Assembly (NCBI GenBank): GCA_937937585.1
Contig: CALDCB010000009.1
Location: forward strand, 1-64,000
DNA length: 64,000 nt
Direction: 5' to 3'
From: an uncultured Coriobacteriaceae bacterium
Lineage (GTDB): Bacteria > Actinomycetota > Coriobacteriia > Coriobacteriales > Eggerthellaceae
A program made the translations under genes and the position numbers. Position 1 is the first letter of the stretch. The number at the start of each line of letters is the position of its first letter. The notes below the pieces were generated by a model. That model worked only from the letters and a program-made list of their open reading frames with translations, did no database searches and had not been told where the DNA came from. Below, one piece after another: positions 61,366-64,000 of this stretch.

Positions 61366-62460
61366 GTGAAATTCAGCATCAATCAGACTGAACTGCAGAC
61401 CGCACTCAATACGGTGCAAAAGGGCGTGGCAACTCGTTCTACGTTACCGGTTCTTTCGGGCATTTACGTCGTTGCTCATGGTGACGAGATCACCTTCCAA
61501 ACAACCAATCTCGAGCTGTCGATTCAGTTCACTTGTGCAGCGCTGGTTGAAGAAGAGGGCAAAGCCGTTCTTCCGGGTAAACTTATCTGCGATATCGTGA
61601 AGAACCTTCCCGACGCTGCGATTCATGTGACAACGGTTGATCTTGAAACCACCATCACCTGTGACAATTCCTCGTATTCAATCAAGGGCCTCGAGCCGCA
61701 GGACTTCCCTGCATTCCCTGAGGTTGCCACCGGTCAGCAGATCACCGTTCCGTTCGATGTATTTTCTTCTATGGCCAAGCATGTTTGCCATATGGTGTCA
61801 AAGGACGAAAGCAGAGCTATTCTTACAGGCGTACTTATCACGGTCGAGGATAACGAGCTCAGAATGGTTGCAACCGACTCATATAGACTTGCATGCGTTC
61901 AGCGCGAGGTCGCCCAAGAAGAAGATTTTAGCGTTGTCGTTTCCGGTGGCTTTGTATCGGAACTTGCCGGCTTGCCAAAATCGAGCGAGAACATCGTGCT
62001 TGCGTTGTCCGAGAATCAGATCGTTGTCTCGTATCGTGGAACCGTGTTCGTTAATCGCCGCATCGAGGGCAAGTATCCTAACTACAAGCAGCTTCTTCCT
62101 GATACGTGCGAAACAAAGGTTGAAGTTGACCTTGGAGCGCTGATTGCAGCTGCAAAACGTGTTGCTTTGCTCGACCAAAGCGGTTCTCCAATTAAGATTA
62201 CTGCGAGTGCCGCAACTCAAACCGTACAACTGTCGGCTGTCGCTCAGGATGTTGGTTCCGCTCAAGAGACCATTGCCGCGACTGTCGAGGGAAATGATGT
62301 CGAAATCGCGCTTAACAGCAGTTACATGCTTGATGGGTTGAACTCGACCAAGGGCGACACTGTTGTCCTTGAGGCGCAGTCTTCCATGAAGCCTGGTATT
62401 TTCAAGAACGAAGCCGATCTGAATTTCACGTACCTTGTCATGCCCGTCAGGCTGCCTTAA
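61366..62460 (+). CDS. dnaN: DNA polymerase III beta subunit (sliding clamp)
   Basis: 364 residues from a GTG with AAAGGAG upstream. Three repeated clamp domains; KFSINQTELQTALNTVQKGV at the start, LRMVATDSYRLACVQREVAQ in the middle and the C-terminal YLVMPVRLP. It tethers DNA polymerase III to DNA as a ring dimer. It lies between the origin region and recF. Confidence 0.98.
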   Translation: MKFSINQTELQTALNTVQKGVATRSTLPVLSGIYVVAHGDEITFQTTNLELSIQFTCAALVEEEGKAVLPGKLICDIVKNLPDAAIHVTTVDLETTITCDNSSYSIKGLEPQDFPAFPEVATGQQITVPFDVFSSMAKHVCHMVSKDESRAILTGVLITVEDNELRMVATDSYRLACVQREVAQEEDFSVVVSGGFVSELAGLPKSSENIVLALSENQIVVSYRGTVFVNRRIEGKYPNYKQLLPDTCETKVEVDLGALIAAAKRVALLDQSGSPIKITASAATQTVQLSAVAQDVGSAQETIAATVEGNDVEIALNSSYMLDGLNSTKGDTVVLEAQSSMKPGIFKNEADLNFTYLVMPVRLP

Positions 62461-62476
62461 TCGGCGGTTTCAGCGC

Positions 62477-63613
62477 GTGGAACTGCGTTTAAGTGACATA
62501 TCACTCGTTAATTTCAGGAATTACCGCGATTTCACTTTGAATTCGATAGGTGATTTGACGGTGTTTGTTGGGAAGAACGCGATTGGGAAAACAAACCTCC
62601 TTGAGGCGATTCAGCTCTGTTCGGCTCTGGACTCGTTCAGGCATCCGAACTCAGCGCAGTTGGTGGCAGAGGGTGAGGATTTTTCCCGATTGAGTGCTTC
62701 AATCGAAGGCGATGCTCGCAAGCTTGATATCGTGATGAAAGTTTCGGCAGGTCGTCGTCAGTTCTTTTTGAATGACAAGAAGAAGAACATCGCCGATTTG
62801 AAAGGTACTTTGCCTGCCGTCATCTTCACGCCAGATGACTTGGCTCTTGTTAAGAACTCTTCGTCCTTGCGCCGTGAAGCTCTCGATGAACTTGGCTCGC
62901 AGCTCACAAAGAGCTACTACGTGGTAAAGCATGATTACGAGAAGGCCGTTCGTTACAAGAATAAACTGCTGAAAGAGGAAGCATCGCCTATTTTCCTTCA
63001 AAGCATTAACGACACGTTGCTGACATGCGGTACGCAGCTTGAGTATTACCGCGCTGAATTGTTCTCACGACTCTCAGAAAAATTGATGGCCAATTATGAT
63101 CGGCTTTCTGATGGGGAAGTGCTTGAATCGCGTTACATTCCCTCATGGTGTTCGATAGATTCCAGTGATTTTCAAACGAAATTCGACGATCTTTCTGACA
63201 AGGACTTCATCAAAAGGAAGATGAGCGAGGCGTTTGACCGAGCATTGCCAGAAGAGCGCGCGCGCAAGCGAAGTTTGATCGGTCCCCACGCTGACAAGAT
63301 CTCGCTGGAGATTGACAGAAGAAGCGTCGCCGATTATGCGAGTCAAGGTCAGCGCCGCAGCGTAGTTCTTGCATGGAAGCTCGCGGAGGTGTCGGTGATC
63401 AAAGGATCGCTTAATCAGAATCCGATCCTTCTTCTCGACGATGTCATGAGTGAGCTTGATGGGTCAAGGCGCGAATCGCTAGTCGACCTGGTTGAGGGTG
63501 ATATGCAGACGTTCATAACCACGACGAATCTGTCTTACTTCACCGATGAGCTTCTTTCTCGTGCATCCGTGGTAGAGTTGCCGGCAACCGAGAATGCGAT
63601 TCGCTTGTCCTGA
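62477..63613 (+). CDS. recF: DNA replication and repair protein RecF
   Basis: 378 residues if the GTG at 62477 is used; an ATG at 62435, overlapping dnaN, has no ribosome site. Homology begins at ELRLSDISLVNFRNYRDFTL. Walker A VFVGKNAIGKTNLLEAIQL, ABC-type signature region DYASQGQRRSVVLAWKLAEV, and Walker B/D-loop ILLLDDVMSELDGSRRESLV. An SMC-like ATPase that loads RecA at gaps with RecOR. Confidence 0.95.
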   Translation: MELRLSDISLVNFRNYRDFTLNSIGDLTVFVGKNAIGKTNLLEAIQLCSALDSFRHPNSAQLVAEGEDFSRLSASIEGDARKLDIVMKVSAGRRQFFLNDKKKNIADLKGTLPAVIFTPDDLALVKNSSSLRREALDELGSQLTKSYYVVKHDYEKAVRYKNKLLKEEASPIFLQSINDTLLTCGTQLEYYRAELFSRLSEKLMANYDRLSDGEVLESRYIPSWCSIDSSDFQTKFDDLSDKDFIKRKMSEAFDRALPEERARKRSLIGPHADKISLEIDRRSVADYASQGQRRSVVLAWKLAEVSVIKGSLNQNPILLLDDVMSELDGSRRESLVDLVEGDMQTFITTTNLSYFTDELLSRASVVELPATENAIRLS

Positions 63614-63629
63614 CGTTTATCCACCCTCG

Positions 63630-63645
63630 TGTTTCACGTGAAACA
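63630..63645. promoter_or_regulatory. parS: parS centromere site 6
   Basis: Exact TGTTTCACGTGAAACA, in a 24-bp palindrome (63626-63649) between recF and the DUF721 gene. AAACACGAG is repeated directly after it. Confidence 0.93.
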
Positions 63646-63674
63646 CGAGAAACACGAGATGAAGAGAGGTCCGC

Positions 63675-64000
63675 ATGGGGAATTTGAAGAAACAACTCGA
63701 TAGCGCTTTCTTCTCTTTGGCTGGCGATGATTCTATGGCGCGCATTCACCGTCGCGCTGTCCAAGTGCGTGATGAATTCAGAACCGCCCTTGAGTGGGCG
63801 AACAAAGGCAACGCGCCCCTGTTTCTTGATCGCATCAACGCAGTGTATATAACGAATAAAGAAGGCGACCAAAAGCGTTTGATCGTTTATCTTGATGACA
63901 GTTCGTTCGCAGCCGAGTTGAATGCTCAACGAGAGTTGATCAAAGGATTCATCAACGGCACATTTCATGAGGGTATCGAGATCTTCGAGATCCATATTTC
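63675..64000 (+). CDS. DUF721 (DciA-like) protein, partial, runs off window end
   Basis: 109 residues seen from the ATG at 63675 (AAGAGAGGTCCGC upstream), beginning MGNLKKQLDSAFFSLAGDDS, with no stop before the edge. The later part (RLIVYLDDSSFAAELNAQRE, LIKGFINGTF) fits the DUF721/DciA fold. In actinobacteria the gene after recF is commonly this family, which includes DciA, a loader of the replicative helicase. The assignment rests on context plus modest sequence likeness. Confidence 0.7.
   Translation, partial: MGNLKKQLDSAFFSLAGDDSMARIHRRAVQVRDEFRTALEWANKGNAPLFLDRINAVYITNKEGDQKRLIVYLDDSSFAAELNAQRELIKGFINGTFHEGIEIFEIHI

Noticed and set aside
1..64000. CRISPR arrays, insertion sequences, integrase or prophage genes
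   Set aside because: No regularly spaced repeats, transposase or phage genes were seen; the 150-bp repeat has only two copies and no transposase.

Overview
The window looks like chromosomal DNA around the replication origin of a gut-type actinobacterium, most likely class Coriobacteriia, family Eggerthellaceae (Slackia/Adlercreutzia-like). This is inferred from three things: a dnaK-grpE-dnaJ-hspR-clpB heat-shock cluster with an HspR-type MerR repressor, the order rpmH-rnpA-yidD-yidC-jag-rsmG-parA-parB against dnaA-dnaN-recF-DUF721, and a block of aryl-sulfate sulfotransferase, SLC13-type transporter and LysR genes. No rRNA is present; the single tRNA found is tRNA-Gly(CCC). Species cannot be fixed from the sequence alone.

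Layout. 1-1808: start of a large secreted Ig-repeat surface protein (minus strand), whose frame is broken at a run of nine C. 2073-9156: heat-shock operon with a clear promoter. 9365-11048: PIN-toxin/antitoxin pair and a Cof-type HAD phosphatase. 11497-13886: thioredoxin-like protein and an AlkP-superfamily phosphohydrolase. 14205-27406: an accessory block of four LysR regulators, each divergent from an SLC13/DASS-type transporter and/or an aryl-sulfate sulfotransferase. It carries a 150-bp exact repeat, homopolymer tracts, a decayed gene fragment and recognisable LysR-type operators. 27614-29026: MFS exporter. 29193-31526: ferredoxin, HypE, NikR and a small unknown protein. 31625-40787: unknown protein, orphan amino-acid-type ABC ATPase, TetR, TatD-like hydrolase, GalE, LCP cell-wall ligase, XRE regulator, phosphoglucomutase and phosphoglycolate phosphatase. 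41030-48906: tRNA-Gly, an unusual membrane M28 peptidase with a huge disordered insertion, an unknown membrane coiled-coil protein and a DnaQ-DinG fusion helicase. 49049-64000: origin region.

Origin region. ParA, ParB and six parS palindromes (40.1, 49.7, 50.8, 54.1, 55.6 and 63.6 kb) form the segregation system. Several parS copies sit in much longer palindromes, and one coincides with a terminator-like hairpin between convergent genes. The dnaA-dnaN spacer has DnaA-box-like sites, a DnaA-trio-like run and a strongly AT-rich stretch. Between rpmH and dnaA lies about 1.1 kb of AT-rich non-coding DNA and then a gene for a GHKL-type ATPase joined through a Gln/Tyr/Pro-rich linker to a winged helix. 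I consider that gene the best candidate for an undescribed function here.

How parts fit together. In the accessory block two paralogous LysR-sulfotransferase pairs share a 13-bp operator (TCGG-N5-CCGA), which suggests duplicated circuits sensing related phenolic or sulfated compounds, with SLC13-type carriers moving substrate or product. The poly-C tracts in the surface protein (C9) and in one LysR (C10) are candidate phase-variable switches.
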